NCBI RefSeq assembly: GCF_000003815.2
Contig: NC_049980.1
Span: 15,743,576 to 15,807,575, forward strand
Direction: 5' to 3'
Source: Branchiostoma floridae
Lineage: Eukaryota; Chordata; Leptocardii; Amphioxiformes; Branchiostomatidae
DNA: 64,000 nucleotides
In this document: one piece after another, positions 1 through 13,400 of the stretch
Numbering within the stretch: position 1 is the first letter of the stretch
How the letters are laid out: each line of letters starts with the position of its first letter
The notes under the pieces: generated by a model
The model's input: the letters and a program-made list of their open reading frames with translations, nothing else
Database searches by the model: none
Told to the model about the DNA's origin: nothing
Made by a program: the position numbers and the translations under genes

Positions 1-187
1 ACTTTTTTTAAAATTCTAGTGATATAAAAATCATGAGTAAATTATGCGCAAACAAATAACACAAAACACACACACTTGTCACCCGATCTGTTTCTCACAA
101 ATTAAAATGATGAAGCTCAACACACAAGTTTGATGTTTCTGAGTGCGGCGAGGGCTCTGAACAGAATTTCATTGCCGGATATGCTGT

Positions 188-3100
188 CTACTTATGCTGA
201 GTAATCTGAGCTCTTATGTTTTTGGCTCTCTCGATCTCAACCCTCTTGTCTGGCCATTTTCTGTTGTACAACTCCAAGAGCTCGCCAACGTAACGCCCTG
301 CTTTCTCGAGATCGTCGCCCTGCTTACGACGTACCAGACCCTCGGCCAGCCCAAACAGGGCGTCCGACAAGGGGTAGTCTTCCTTTTCCCTCTCTGTCTC
401 GAGGTCATACGCCTTTTGGAACATGTCAAGTGCCTCATCGAGCTTCATACTGTCGCCATCGTCAGCAAGGAATCTTCCTGTGTATTATGAAATGAAAGAA
501 TATAGTTTATTTGAAAACAAACAAACAAAAAAACAGTCAAACCTGCACAAGATAACCACCCTGGGGATCAATAAAACTTGGTCTATGTTGACAGGTGGTC
601 ACTATAGACAGGGTTTTTAATGCTTGTACCAACTGGTATCAATACACCATAAGTGCTGACATTGGCCAGATGGTCTTAATGAAGAGGTGGTCACTTGTAC
701 AGGTGTGACTGTTTAATCGTATGCTTCTTAGAACACATACTCAGTAAAGAATGCTTGCCATCTTTTGTGCTAGTGTCTTTGCTACATAAGAGGGTAACGT
801 TATACACTGGAAAGCAGCAACCCCCACCTGCTGTGTTGTAGAAAACTGCCAATCGTTCTGGCCGCTCCACGATCTTCCCATAGTCGTCCTTCTGCACCTG
901 ATTTTCTGCGTGCTTGATCATCTTCCTACAGAAATCAGAGTTCAACGTTATATCAATTTTGACTTAAAGGTTATCAGTAGAAAGATTATTCTGAGCCTAC
1001 ATGTACATGTTTGTTTTGCGTACCGGTAAAGCGCTTCATCGCGTTAAACTCCGGGGTACAAGATGCGCATCTGGACAGATTTATTCGATCTTCTCACACC
1101 GGGATGGACCCCAAGCTTAAGTCTTTTCGATAAGTATGGTGTGTTTGTTAACGTGATGATGTTGCGGCTCTCATGAAGCACAGGACCTCTAATCAATGTC
1201 CTCTACAAGGGTCTAATTTTCACTGAATCAGCTGAGAACATTGGTATGAAATGCCTTTTCCAACCTCAAGACCTGTCAGGAATTTCAAGTCAGTACCTCC
1301 AGGTTCTGAGTCAACAACCTATGACCATCGATGAAGACAGGACATAAGTAAGCTACGACACCAGTTGGAAAACAGATATGAAGTTGTTCTTACTCGCATT
1401 CTTTTTGTGCCTTCTCGATACACGCTAGCCGTTCTCCCTCAGAGTCGGCCAGGTTGATGAGCATGTTGAAACACTTCACGAGCTGGCGGTGGCACATCAT
1501 CAGGCTGTATCAAAAGACGTGATTTTTTGTTTAATCTGTTTGCTTATTTGCTTTGTAATGAAGCATTCGTCTATGAATTCACTGGACGAAGACCAATTGC
1601 AACATTGATCAAAAGACTTTAAAAAACTATTGATTAAAAGACCATTACCTAGCTGTCTTGAGTAACATGAATCTTGATTTATACCTAGCTATCTTTCTCC
1701 ATTTTCTATATCAAGGTAAAAATCTTAAGCTTTGTACCCATAGCTGTCTTGCCCGGACTTCTTCAGGACGCCGAATTCAAAGTATTCTCCTCTTCCCTCC
1801 ACGAACTCTGAGTACCTCTGGATGGCGTGCTCGATATCCCTTCTGAGGTCGTCTGGACTCTGAGAATAAAAGATAATATAACATATAAAACATGTGAAGC
1901 ATGTGGGCAGAATGGCTGTGAAATGACAGTGCAGCGGAATTAAAAGTACAGAATAGTCAGATGTCCTTATCTAGAGTTGGCCAAGTAATAGAAGAAGAAC
2001 TAGTCAACTCCACGTAGGCATTCTACTTATCAGATCTAGCTGGTGTGAAATGAGCTCTCTTGCATTGGATTCTTCCTAAGTTAATCGAAATGCGTGTAGG
2101 GCACGTCACTTACCTTCCCTCCTTCCTCTAGACGCAGATACAGAAGGGCGTTGGTCTCAGACAGGAACTTGTGCAGAACTGATATCCCAGCATGGTTCTT
2201 GATTTGCTTACACACGTGGAAGGCGAGTCGCATGTTTTTGATGAGGCCGTCTTTCCCAACCGGATCGGCTGCATATTTTTCCTGTGTGGCAAGATAATGA
2301 GATAATCAGATTCTCTCAAAAAGAACCGCATTAAGAAGAGGAGGGAACTTACACAGCCTGGGATTTTGAGATGGTCAAAACGACTCCGTACCTTCATGTA
2401 GAAGAAGCAGCGTCCCAGGGAGTAGTTGATGGAGGCGTATAGCTCCGGCAGGTACACCTCCTTCATGCGCTCGATGGGAATGGCGATGCCGCCCTCCACC
2501 ATCTTCTGGTACTGCCCTGCTGTCAGCGGCTCCTTGTCCCTGACAGACTGGACCAAACCTGCGGGGACTTTATCAAGCGCGCGGAACAGGGCCAAGTCTT
2601 GCTCTGCGATCACCTTGCTCTGGATCATGGTGGTGAACACCTCGTCGGGCAGCCGCTTGCTCGCCTCGGACAGCTTCCAGTAGAGGGCTTCAGCTTCCTT
2701 TATGCTTTTCTCTTCAACACTACCCTGCTCGTCATAGGAGACAAAACTTTTGTATTGCTGCAGCTGTTCAGCTATCTTGGAGTTGACTTCAACCCAGTTG
2801 ATACCGGCAAGTTCCTCAAGGTGATCCTGTTCGGAAAAAAAAGGAAGTTGAAATTAAACATTTTCAGCTCAAATCTAAAATTACAAACTCTAAATTCTTC
2901 ATGTGAAGAAACAAAGATAATATGCAAATAAGTTCGCACTAATCATATCACATTTACCTTGGCGGCTCTGAGATGTTCCTCTGCGTTGCCAGGCATCCCA
3001 CACTGGGTGTTCATGAAACCGTACACTTCGCTCAGGCGGGCCAGTGCCAAGGAGAAGCTCCCGTCGTCGTTAGCATCCCTGGAGTGCCGCAGTACCTTCC

Positions 3101-6100
3101 CAACATGAGGCTGGAGAAGTTCAGTCAGCCGTCCAGATCTGAGAAGTGAGAGGAATTATGAAAAATACAATAATATATACGTAAAAGACGATGAAGGTTA
3201 GACATCCTGGTAATAAGATACGCCAAAAAGCAGTTACTCGAGCAACTCGGTATGGTTTTGGAAACGGTCAAACGTTTCAGACAACCATTCGGTGTCTTTC
3301 GTCAGTGACACTGACGTAAAAGTGCAAAGCATTTTCCATGTACCAAAATAGAAAAGGACCCATGGACATCAATGACATACTTGGTGTATCGGTTGTCCTT
3401 GACGAAGTACTTGAGAAGTATGTTCTGGATCTTCTTCAGACGTTCTTTCTCCTGTTGTTCGGTAAACGACAGGCGCATAACCAGCTGCGTCACCTAATGG
3501 ACAAGATCAGAGGTCTTAAATGGCTTTAAGTATGTGCATAGTGATATGCTTGTCGCTTGACCAATATCCAGTTACCATACTAATTTTGTATAATGTCTAA
3601 TACATTATGTGTAACTAGGCAAAGACATAAACCACACGTATAAAAATTGTTTTTCTAAGAATCAATAGACACCTACTCCTAACTGCTATGTATGTTATGC
3701 TTGTTAATTACCACACTTCTTTCAAAACTAGATAGACAATAAGGTTGTGGCCCAATCTAGGTATAACACACATTATCGCACCTCGTGAACAGAGAGCAGG
3801 CGGTCGTTGTCGATGCCGTCGACGGTTCCGAGGGACAAGTCCTCCACCTGCATGACGAGTTGGTTTAGCGCCATGCTTCTCATGGCGGGCGAGTCATTCA
3901 CGTCCTCCTTCAGGATCACGATGGGGATCCGACTCTGGTCCATGTAACCGGTCAACTGGAACATCGACTTTGTCTAGGGTGGTGGGATGAGAAAACAGGG
4001 GCTCATGATGTGAACCTAAGCATTGTGTCAAGGATTCTACACAACACCTAGAACTAAAACTAAAAGCAAATATCAGCCATACAATGTTGGACATTTGCTA
4101 ACCTGCTGGTCCAGTTTGCTGACTGCCAAACGCAGGGCAGCGAAAAGGTTTCTGCCCGTTTGCTGGAGCTCTGGTTTCTCGTAGAACTGCGACATCCACC
4201 TGAGAAATGCAAGACACGTTATCAGTCATTCTTTATCATAGCAGGCCAGAATCAACCGCAACTTCAATTTGGAAATCATATTTTGCAGTTGCACTTGGAA
4301 TAGCTGCTTACTACTAAGCTACATTGACTGATAGCAGTAATACTTACTCGTCTGCTTTCTCCTCCAATTTAGACGCAGTCTCTTTCTTCTCCAGTAGAGT
4401 CAGGTAGTTTTCCACGCTTGTCTTCGTTTGGCGCAGGTAGCTGCGAGCTGCCGCCAGTCCCAGTGGGAGACCACTGAACTTCGACGCCAAACACGCCAGT
4501 TCGTCAGGAGGATGATATGGCAGCTGCATTCGCAGGAAATCCTTTGCCTCGTCATTTGAGAAGCCGTTGATGAGAATGTAGGCGTCTTCTGGGATGGAGA
4601 CGTTTGCTGGCTGCTGGAGACGCTTGCGGTGAGTGATGAGCAGAACTTTCGACTCCTCCCTTGGTTTCAGCAAGTCGGGCGACAGGAACAGACCGTCGTC
4701 GAGGTCGTCTAAGATCAGCAGGACTGGGGTCTTTCGGTTGTCGAGCGCTTTCGCCACGCTGGCATCTACTTGGCTGTCATCGGTCGGCACCTTCTCCTTC
4801 AGCTTCTCCAGGAGATTCTGCTTGTCGGTGAGAAAACTTTTCTTGTCGTGCCCATCCAGCCTCCACACCACGGCTGTGGGATGGCGCTCCACGAACAACT
4901 CCGCCTGCGACAAGGCCACCTGGGTCTTCCCCGATCCGGTGATGCCAGACAGCACGATAACAAACTGTCTGTCTCCCATGGCACGACGGACCCTCTTGAC
5001 ATCCTCGGAGGTGTAGAAGTGGCTCACCGACTTGGCAACGTTGCTTATGGGGTTGTAGATTTTACCGGGTTGGCCGGCCAGGAGGGCTGCCAGGTCATCC
5101 CGACCCTGCTCTTTGAGGGCCTCTCGGAAGGCATGGAACGCTTTGGTCCCCTTGGTGGGGAGAATGCGAAGCAGAGTCTGGGCCCTCTCGGGTGGAGACT
5201 CTTCCCTCTCGATCACGTTGCGCTCCCTCTCGGTCAGGACGTCGGAGTTGATGAGGAGCAAGCAGGTCTTCTCTGTGTCCAGGCAGGTGGCGATATCCCG
5301 ACGGTGCTTCCGCAGGAGGTCCCAGCGAGCAACGTCCTCTGGGATATCAGGGGAGGACCCTTAGAAAGAAAGATACAAATGAACAAAAAGAAACATACAT
5401 TACAACTGCCGAACTGATTGATTTAGTGCAACAGGGGATTTGCAATTACTTCCAATCATACCCACTTTTTGTTCATAGTTCTGTAAGGCGTACATTTATT
5501 CTCCTTCCCGTTGTGATAATTTCTCTGCGGCGTGAGACGATTCACCAACTCCCCTGATCTACGAAAGAGCGCGATTGATAATGAACTGGCCCTGCACAAG
5601 ACTGGCGGGATGGACTTCTACCCACAACATCAACAATTCCTAACTTTCGCGAATGTTGGCGATACAAAGACCGTTAAACATTGATGGACGAAGTAAATAA
5701 AATATGTTCGTTAGTAAATGGTCGTTAGTAACATGAGTACATCGTAGTCAACCTCACGACTTGCTCGGATAAGGTAGACTTTTTGGTCTTTCTCGAAGAG
5801 ACAATTGTTATTCTCTTGTAGAACTGATAGATATATGCTTTGATGTTAATACAGTGACATCTTCAAAGAAAATACTGCGAGATTAGTTACTAGTTACAAA
5901 TTGTGTACGACATTGCTTACTGCCTTCATGATATCAGTCTTGCTGTTCCTACCTTGCTGGCCTTCCCTTTCGTCATCTGACAAAGTTGACTCCAATTTCT
6001 CTGCCAACTCTCTGTACAGAGACGCCCCATCGTGCTTCTCCTTCAGGGCCGAGCAGAACTTCTGAAAGGCTCCGTCGCCCTTCCTGGGCAGCATGAAGAG

Positions 6101-6286
6101 GAGGGTCTCCATCTTGTCTGCCTCTGTAGGCTGCGTGTTGATCCGGTCGACATCGTCGATGGTCAGGGTGCCCTTCTCGTACAGGTAGCCCGTGATGTAA
6201 CGTGTGGAGACCGTCCTCTTCAGTTCGCGGTGGTTCATGCGAAGCTTGTTGCGGTCACGTGTATCCATTTTGCTGAGGGGAGGCAT
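188..6286 (-). CDS. CARD-CARD-NB-ARC protein with helical/TPR-like C-terminus (Apaf-1/NLR-like)
   Basis: Spliced gene; minus-strand coding exons 6286-5953, 5359-4348, 4199-4103, 3973-3782, 3493-3381, 3138-2958, 2826-2392, 2281-2114, 1859-1738, 1504-1394, 925-828 and 477-188. All junctions are GT-AG and the sum is 1051 codons with one terminal stop. Residues ~15-105 form a CARD (motifs MLPRKGDGAFQKF, ELAEKLE). Residues ~120-210 form a second CARD (ILPTKGTKAFHAFREAL). The NB-ARC ATPase follows, with Walker A GITGSGKT near 250-257, Walker B VLLILDDLDD near 324-333, a sensor-like LLITHRKR near 350, and a GLPLGLAAA motif. The C-terminal ~600 residues are charged and helical. The last exon resembles a TPR (EALDMFQKAYDLETEREK). 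No WD40 repeats are visible, unlike Apaf-1. Known of the family: such proteins oligomerise on ATP/dATP binding and recruit partners through CARDs in apoptosis or immunity. The exact ligand is unknown. A second possible start is Met7. A 5' UTR exon is not resolved. Confidence 0.88.
533..712. mobile_element. MITE copy 1 (CAGTCAAA-type TIR), in an intron of the CARD-NB-ARC gene
   Basis: A ~180-bp element lies in the last intron (478-827). It begins ACAGTCAAACCTGCACAA and ends CACTTGTACAGGTGTGACTGT, so its ends are imperfect inverted repeats. The interior motif CTATAGACAGGGTTTTTAATG is shared with copies near 41734 and 49586. The ends and non-coding length indicate a non-autonomous DNA transposon. 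The superfamily is not assigned. Confidence 0.7.
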
Positions 6287-8062
6287 GCATTTTCATGGTT
6301 AAAGACACTGTTAAAGCCTCTCCATTAATTAGACGACATAACACAAATAAATAAGTTGCATTTGTTAAAAGTAGAAGACTTGACAGGGAAATAGTGGCAG
6401 CTCCCCAGGCTAGAAACTTGTTGTTGTACCTAACGTAGAAAACTCGAAAGGCTATCAATAACTGATTTACAGTGGCACACAATGCTTACAAGCATGACAT
6501 TACAGCGACTCTATATATATGTAGTTTGTAAGTAACCGCGGCAGCTGCCGTAAGGATTCTTGCGCCAGCAGCCTGCAAGTAAAAGAACTCCTGCAACAGT
6601 CGCCACTGCTAGCAAATTGCTAGCTACCTTTCACGTTGGTAATGTGATACGACAAACGCCATGGTGAGGACGGCGGTAAGTCAGGTAGGGACAAAAGTCC
6701 AACAAAGGTGTAATGAAGGTAAGGGTCACCAGTCACAGCTCTGAATAGTCGCACAGTAGATGCATGTTATATCGGACTTGTTTTGGTCGTCCTTTTTGGC
6801 GTTTTGTTCGACTTATTTTGTTATGTCTTTTTCTGTTGGAAAGTTGATTCCTCCCCTTCCAAAAATAAACACTAACGGCACCTAGAATGTATGCGAAGGG
6901 CGCTAACTAGAAAGAAGGACAAATGTTTTAAAATGGCGTGCATGAGTTAAACGTTACATATGCTCGAATGGTTTAGACTTGGGTGGCTCGACATGGGATG
7001 AATTGCAAATCGCAACCATAAAGATATATATCAGTAAGCTTAAAAAGAATGTAAAATTGAGGGAAAAGTGCAGACTCAGTTAGATACAGGTTGTAAAGAC
7101 GGGAAAATGATCAGCCAAACAAAACAAAACATTCAGTGCTAGCTACGATAAACGTACTTGTACATCGGTTATTTCCAACGACTTTCAAATCAGGTACGAT
7201 GCACTAGTCGGGTTTTGCTCAGTAAGTACTGGAGATGAGATAGTGAGGAAGATTGTCGAGTAGATCGGCCCAGAAAATCTAAGGCTACGTTTAACGCGCA
7301 CCCGTTTTATAGAGGCCGCAGACAAAAGGGGCGGGCTATTATGTGGAGAGGCTGTAATGGGGTTTCCCGCCATGATACGCGACCACGTCACCTCCAGTAG
7401 GAATCCCCGTCAACTTAAGAATTATAACAATGTCTGCCCTTCGTTCCCTCCATCACTCACTCTGCTTCTTGTTTTTTTTCTCACATACAAGATTGCATAA
7501 TTGCAATGATTTATACAAGCAGGTACAAGTATCCAAATTTATCACTTATACCGGAAGTGGTTTGCACGATGCAAGAACAAAGTCTCTACCGAGCTTTTAC
7601 GGTTCTTAGCTAAGGCAATGTAACAAGAAGCAGTCTGCAGACACCGATAGAAAGTCTAAATGAAGAACCCGAATGAAGCAGGGGTGGCAACATTTTGCTC
7701 TGGAATGCACTTTTAGCCGGCGGTACTTGCACAATTGTGTAAAACGTCACTACAATAAGTTCTCGTTTCTGTACAGCTTTTAATCTTACAAACAAACCTG
7801 TTCTAAGATGGGATCATCAACAACGTGAAATATAGTTCCGTTAATGGCATTACTGTAAAGATAGGCTTTCAAAGTCTAATTAGGCTTCCGCTGTGCAACA
7901 ACATACGTCCGACGGTGATGCAACCACTGAACAACTGTACGTCCAACACTAGTTACTAGGCTTTGATTTAAACTTAGTTTAACATTTCATGCTTTCACGA
8001 GAGCACTTTGATATAAAGAAAAATAATAGATGTCCCTGAATTTACAAGAGAAGCAATTCTTA

Positions 8063-8099
8063 CCGACCGACCGACCGACCGACCGACCGACCGACCGAT
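8063..8099. repeat. (CCGA)n tetranucleotide microsatellite
   Basis: About nine uninterrupted CCGA units, ending in a CCGATCG variant. It lies in the intergenic region between the two immune-type genes. No coding role is visible. Confidence 0.9.
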
Positions 8100-8404
8100 C
8101 GCCCTGGTATCAAAGAAGGCGAGCCCGTTTAGTGAGCTGGATATTGGCCACTGCAAACGCAACGCACTTAAAGACCACAATGGTTAAAACAAATATTGCC
8201 TATTGAAATAACACTGCCAAAATACGCGGTATTGTCTTGGTAACCAGAGGTTGTATTAATCGGTAAGATACTAATTGAAAGGTTGATTCAATGACATACA
8301 GAGTCATAAGGCAAAACTGCCATACTCAGGGAAGCGCCGGAACATAAAGCCTTAAGACGTGGCTACTGAGGCGTTTCTCAGCAAACAAACAACAAAGTCG
8401 TCAG

Positions 8405-8515
8405 AAAAATTCCCGTGTGGCGCAGTGTTTGAGTGATGTAGGGCAGGAGTCCAACCGAGCTGGCACCATCGCCATAGACTGGGCATGTTGCCAGACGAGA
8501 ATAAAGATTTATATC
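8405..8515 (+). mobile_element. tRNA-derived SINE fragment (weak)
   Basis: An A-box-like start (GTGGCGCAGTGTTTGAG) is followed about 30 bases later by a degraded B-box-like GGAGTCCAACCGA, then a short body ending in AATAAAGATTTATAT. The head resembles the GTGGCGCAGT head of the full SINE at 36890. It is truncated and diverged, so the call is tentative. Confidence 0.4.
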
Positions 8516-9534
8516 ATAATCATACAAATGTATACCTAATCAAGCAGTGTTGTACAGTAACCCATTCGAATGAGAATACACGCAAAAAAAAGAACAAAAA
8601 ACTGGGTCCAACTGGCAGTAGTGCTCCGTTAAATCTTTCATTGTACATGACCTTTGTCCATCTTTGAGTTTGACACTAACGAAAATATCGGTCAATTTTC
8701 CAGTATGACCAACTTTAGAGCAAGAAAAATCAATGGTTGAAACCTCCTTGGATAAAGACTGTACCTAGTGTGTTTCACGTTTCATTTTCTATCTGCATGC
8801 TTCAAATTGAGATATCTCCCTTCATAAGACTATAACGTTACTGAAACATACAGGTGTTACAGCCACTGTTTAAAACTATACCATATCAATGTTGCCTAAT
8901 TACACACATAGCAGACCTGTGGAAACTGTATGCAAGACGATTCAAAATGGATACTACACAGTTAAATGGTTGAGAAATCGCATACCAAAGGGCACGAGTC
9001 CTATGTACGGCTCATGTACTAGAAAACACGATGGAAACTACGTCACAGCTTGAGACCACACCTGGCGAAACTAACTTATAGATACTCCAAACAAGAAAAC
9101 CTGGCGGAGTGCGGATAAGATAACTCACCTGCGTCAACAATCGAAACTCCGGGCAAGCCCCGTTAGCTTTCTTCTTTAATACGAAGATATTCAACTACAG
9201 TTACTTGGGTTTTCCAACGTTTGTGTCGATCGTAGTTTCCAACGACGAATGCGGAAGTAAAAATAGATGCTTGGTGTCGGGCCAAAAGTTCGTACCCATA
9301 ATGCACCTAACATGAACAGAGGGGCATTGTACGGTTAGTATGACATACTTGCAAGTCAATTCGAATTGCAAATCTAAAACAATTCCTACACATGACTGCA
9401 AAATATAACATGAGTAGCATTCAAAGGACTAGTTGCATATCAGTACCGACAGAATATATTTTTAACGTATCGTTTCTACAGGGTTCCCCTTCAAAATGGT
9501 ACCTCCCAGAAATGATGATGACATCACTTGTCGC

Positions 9535-9560
9535 GGGGATTTCAGGGTAGGGGATTCCCC
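9535..9560. promoter_or_regulatory. Kappa-B-like site cluster upstream of STING
   Basis: GGGGATTCCCC at 9550-9560 is a perfect palindromic match to the NF-kappa-B/Rel consensus GGGRNWYYCC. A second, weaker GGGGATTTCA lies at 9535-9544. They sit about 0.9 kb upstream of the STING start codon and 3.2 kb from the CARD gene start. The match is seen directly. A regulatory role is inferred from the immune identity of both genes, and a chance match cannot be excluded. Confidence 0.45.
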
Positions 9561-10444
9561 TAATTACCATATAAGGCTTATTGCTGACGATTTGATGAGT
9601 GATGGAAAGCCCCAGCTAGACCACAAGGACACATGTGGTAAACCTACTAAAAGGTAATTTTAAGGTTTTGACCATTTTTGGTGATCGTACAGTTTGATGG
9701 CTTCATATTATTATGTAATTCTCCTCTCGCAAGTATGAGGAAGCCCCATCCACTGGTTTCACACCTGTCAGGTTTTCACAGGTATTGAAGTTTTTGCTAC
9801 CTGGACCAGTTGACAAGAGCTATCCAGGTGATCACATGCGATATAGAAGGTAGGAGCAAACATTATGTGACTGATTGAGAGTAGGCTGCAAGAACAAACA
9901 TTTAATATGTTAACTGATTTCTGTGGAAGTTCTCTCATCAGCATGGTTTGTGTACATTATTATTTTATTGACAAGGCTGAGGCTATTGACAGGATGATCC
10001 AGTCAACGCTAGACAGAATGATCCTGTCTGTAACACTTTTTTGTACAATTGGCACTGAGTACATGTGTATCATAGTATATCACTTGAAGTTTTTGGAAGT
10101 TAACCAGGAGGCAAGAAATGCAACCATCCACCTTTGATAATATATAACGTTATAACGTCCTTGATAATATCCTGCCAGTTACACCTTTTTCACCATTGGG
10201 CAGGAAGGTCATTAAACCCCTACACATATATAGGAGATCATATTAATAGAGCAAAAGTTTTTGACATTTCTAAGCCATGAAAATTAACTATCGAATTGAT
10301 GTATACAAATTGAAGTACACAAGATTCTACCTGCATATAAAGATCAATGTACATCCCAAAATTTGCCGGATGTTTTACAAAGATGTCTAACTCTGCCGAT
10401 TTACTTCCTGTTTGTACAGTATCAGAGACTGCAAGCTGAGCACA

Positions 10445-13400
10445 ATGGAGCAGGAGAGGAAGGAGAATAATGGTTTCGGCAGTATTCCTGCACCAAGGGT
10501 TCACAGGACTGGTGTGTTCCACTGCACCCTCCTGCTGGCAGTCTGGCTAGCTTTCTGGTTTGGGGCCTGGTTTGTCATGCAAACAGTATGCAGCATGCTA
10601 GGTCTTCATCTTCAACCTTCACCAGGTAGGTGGAAACAAATTGCCGAGTGAAGTGCCCTAACGTTACATATTAAAGTGAAGGGTCAGTTAGCATTCATGG
10701 GCACACTTTCTCTTATTTGTTTTATGTGTTGTTGCTCTGTGACCAGAAGGTAACCTCCAGTGACAGAGCTTTAGTTTTGTCATTTGTTGTTCTTTTGAGA
10801 GGCTGATTTTGATGTTGATACATACAGGATTGTGTTTACATTTGGCAGTTATAGCTACCTTAATAGCTTTTGAGTAAGCTTTTGGTATAAGTCAATGTGA
10901 TGTGTTCTGTATGTGATATAAACACCATGTCACACACCAAAGAAAACAACACAACCAACATAAACCATAAATACATCACAGAGTACAAAGCTACCTACAG
11001 TCACTTGTTTTCTGTTCAAAGTCAAATTGTGTGATTCTGTTCAAAGTCAAAGTGTGTGATTTACCTGTATTTCACAGGGGAAAATTCTGCAAATGACATA
11101 GACATTGAGACGTCCACGTTTACTCGCTACCTGTTCATCACAGCTGCTCTTGTTCTCACGACTGTGGTCTCTGAGCTCATGCACAGTGTGGTTCTCTTTG
11201 TGGAGGAATGGAAACATGTCAACTCTCGGCATGGAAGCAGGTATGACTCATGCCTCTCTCTCTTTAAAATTAGCTTGCAAGGTCAAGTTATAGCTCCATG
11301 TTGAATGGTGGACTTTCATGATGTTGTAAGCAAACTACAATATGATAATTGATATGATTCTCATGGCATGCATGAAATGACCTTTGTTTAATTATGACTG
11401 AGGTAGAGAATGGTGCACTGATGATTGTGTGGTCATATCATTCATGCATCAAATTGATTAAGCCAACAGTAGTACAGGTGTTTAATTATAGCAAATCATA
11501 TGGCTTACATTTTGCAACTAGCTCACAGTTGCATGTGGCCAAGTGTTAGACATAATACAAGGTGCATTTCAGACATTGACAAACGGATGTGATCATCACT
11601 CATTTTTACCTGATCAAAAACATGTCATTTCTTGCCATGCACACAAGCACACCTTCTTCCTACATGGTAATCACATTTTTTTTTACATTTATAACTTTTG
11701 AGGCCATAATTATTATTGAAAAGCACAAGTGAAATAAAGAAATAGCTATCCTTTAAATCTTATAGACCCAAATACAATGACAGGAGAAACAAGTCAGTGG
11801 AAATGGCACTTGAACTTTTAATACATTTATAAATGGATTCCAAAATGAAATACAGAGCATGAGCATATAGGAGTTTGGTATAAATGGTACACATATATTC
11901 TTTTTCAAATAAGGAAAAAATAAAGCAGTTGAATCAGAGAACAAGGAAACACGCTTGCCACATGGCCCGAGGATAAAATAAAAATACAACTGTTTAATAA
12001 TCTCCTTGAGGTGAAGATGATTTTGTTGCCACTGAGGATAGCTTATTAGTTACAAGTTGTTGTACTGACTTTTCAGGTACCAAGCCTTCCAGAGTTGTCT
12101 CCACTTTGAATTCCCCATGAGAGGCGCTTTTCCTGCCCTGCTGGTTTTGTCTGTGGTCGTCATATCTATGATATGCTTCCTGAAGACTGAGATGCTCGCC
12201 CAACTGTTATCCCAGTACCTGGACCTGCTGGTGCTGCTGACGGGGGTGCAGCTTGTCATCCTCTCGTACTTCATGGTAACAACATAATATGTTTAATCTA
12301 TCAAGTGATCCCATTGGAGGGATACTTTATTTATAGACACATAATCATCCAAATGTCAAACATCTTGTCAAGGTTTAGCATTCATACTCAAAATACTTGA
12401 TGGCAACCTCCTTGATTTTACTGATGACTTTTACCTTCAGCCTACTAAGGTAGCCATTGGGAACAAAATCTGTACTGGTTATGGAGTTAGGTAGCAGAGA
12501 CTGCAAGCTGAGCAGGTTAAGGACATTTTTAGACTATTATTTAGGAAGTCTGCATCATAATGAGAAGACACTGTCTGAGTACTTGACAAAAACCTACCCT
12601 TCTGACTGACCTGCTATATCATGCTGTTCAAATGCACCTGAAACAGAAGCCAGCTGAAGTGGAGGTGATGGAGCAGGTGGAAGGAACCAATCAGAACGTG
12701 GCCCATGGACTGGCCTGGTCCTTCTACACTGGCTATCTCAAGATTGTTCTACCTGGTAAGAGTTACACCCCTAAGTGTAATCCTAACATATGATTAGAAA
12801 TCTGGGGTGTCTGAACATAGGGCTGTCCCTGAGTGTCATAGTGCTCGTTTATTTTTAAAAATCTAGCTACGTTAAGTTTATGTCTTTTACAGTAAATTTT
12901 TAGGAATAGCACTTCACTCGCTGTTTTAAAATATTCTCTTATCAACTGTCCACCTATGGTTCTAGTTGTCATAGTTGTCCCTTTATGTAGGATTTCAATA
13001 ACACTGCAATGTTGTGTGCAAGGAATATCCTACATACTGTTAGTAAAAAATGTAGGTGTAATGGTCTGTAGTACTAATATACACACACACATGTATATAA
13101 GTATACTATATATGTATGGGCTGATTTAATTGTACATTTCTTCTAGGTCTTTGTGAGAGAATTGAGCAGTCAGCATGGAAAGACAAAATCCACCCCACAG
13201 CTCACAGGCTGTTGGTTCTGATCCCCCTGAAATGTGAGGTCAGAGCCAAGCTGGAGGATGAAGACTCCAACATTGAGGTGTGTTTGTTTTGCATAACCTG
13301 GCAACCCATCTCTAGGTGTAACACACTAGTTCAATGCAGCTAAGGTACAATTCAAGCTGCTTTAGTGTCATCCACACTGGGATGGTCCCTATTCTTGATG

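Larger units (their letters stand above)
6287..10444. other. Divergent intergenic region between the CARD-NB-ARC gene and STING
   Basis: About 4.2 kb without a supportable coding exon; the open frames are short and lack family motifs. It should hold the 5' UTR exons and promoters of two divergently transcribed genes. The STING side has a strong 3' splice site (pyrimidine tract then CAG) just before 10420, so at least one non-coding STING exon lies upstream. A kappa-B-like cluster sits at 9535-9560, a CCGA tetranucleotide run at 8063-8099, and a SINE-like fragment near 8405-8515. Confidence 0.6.
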
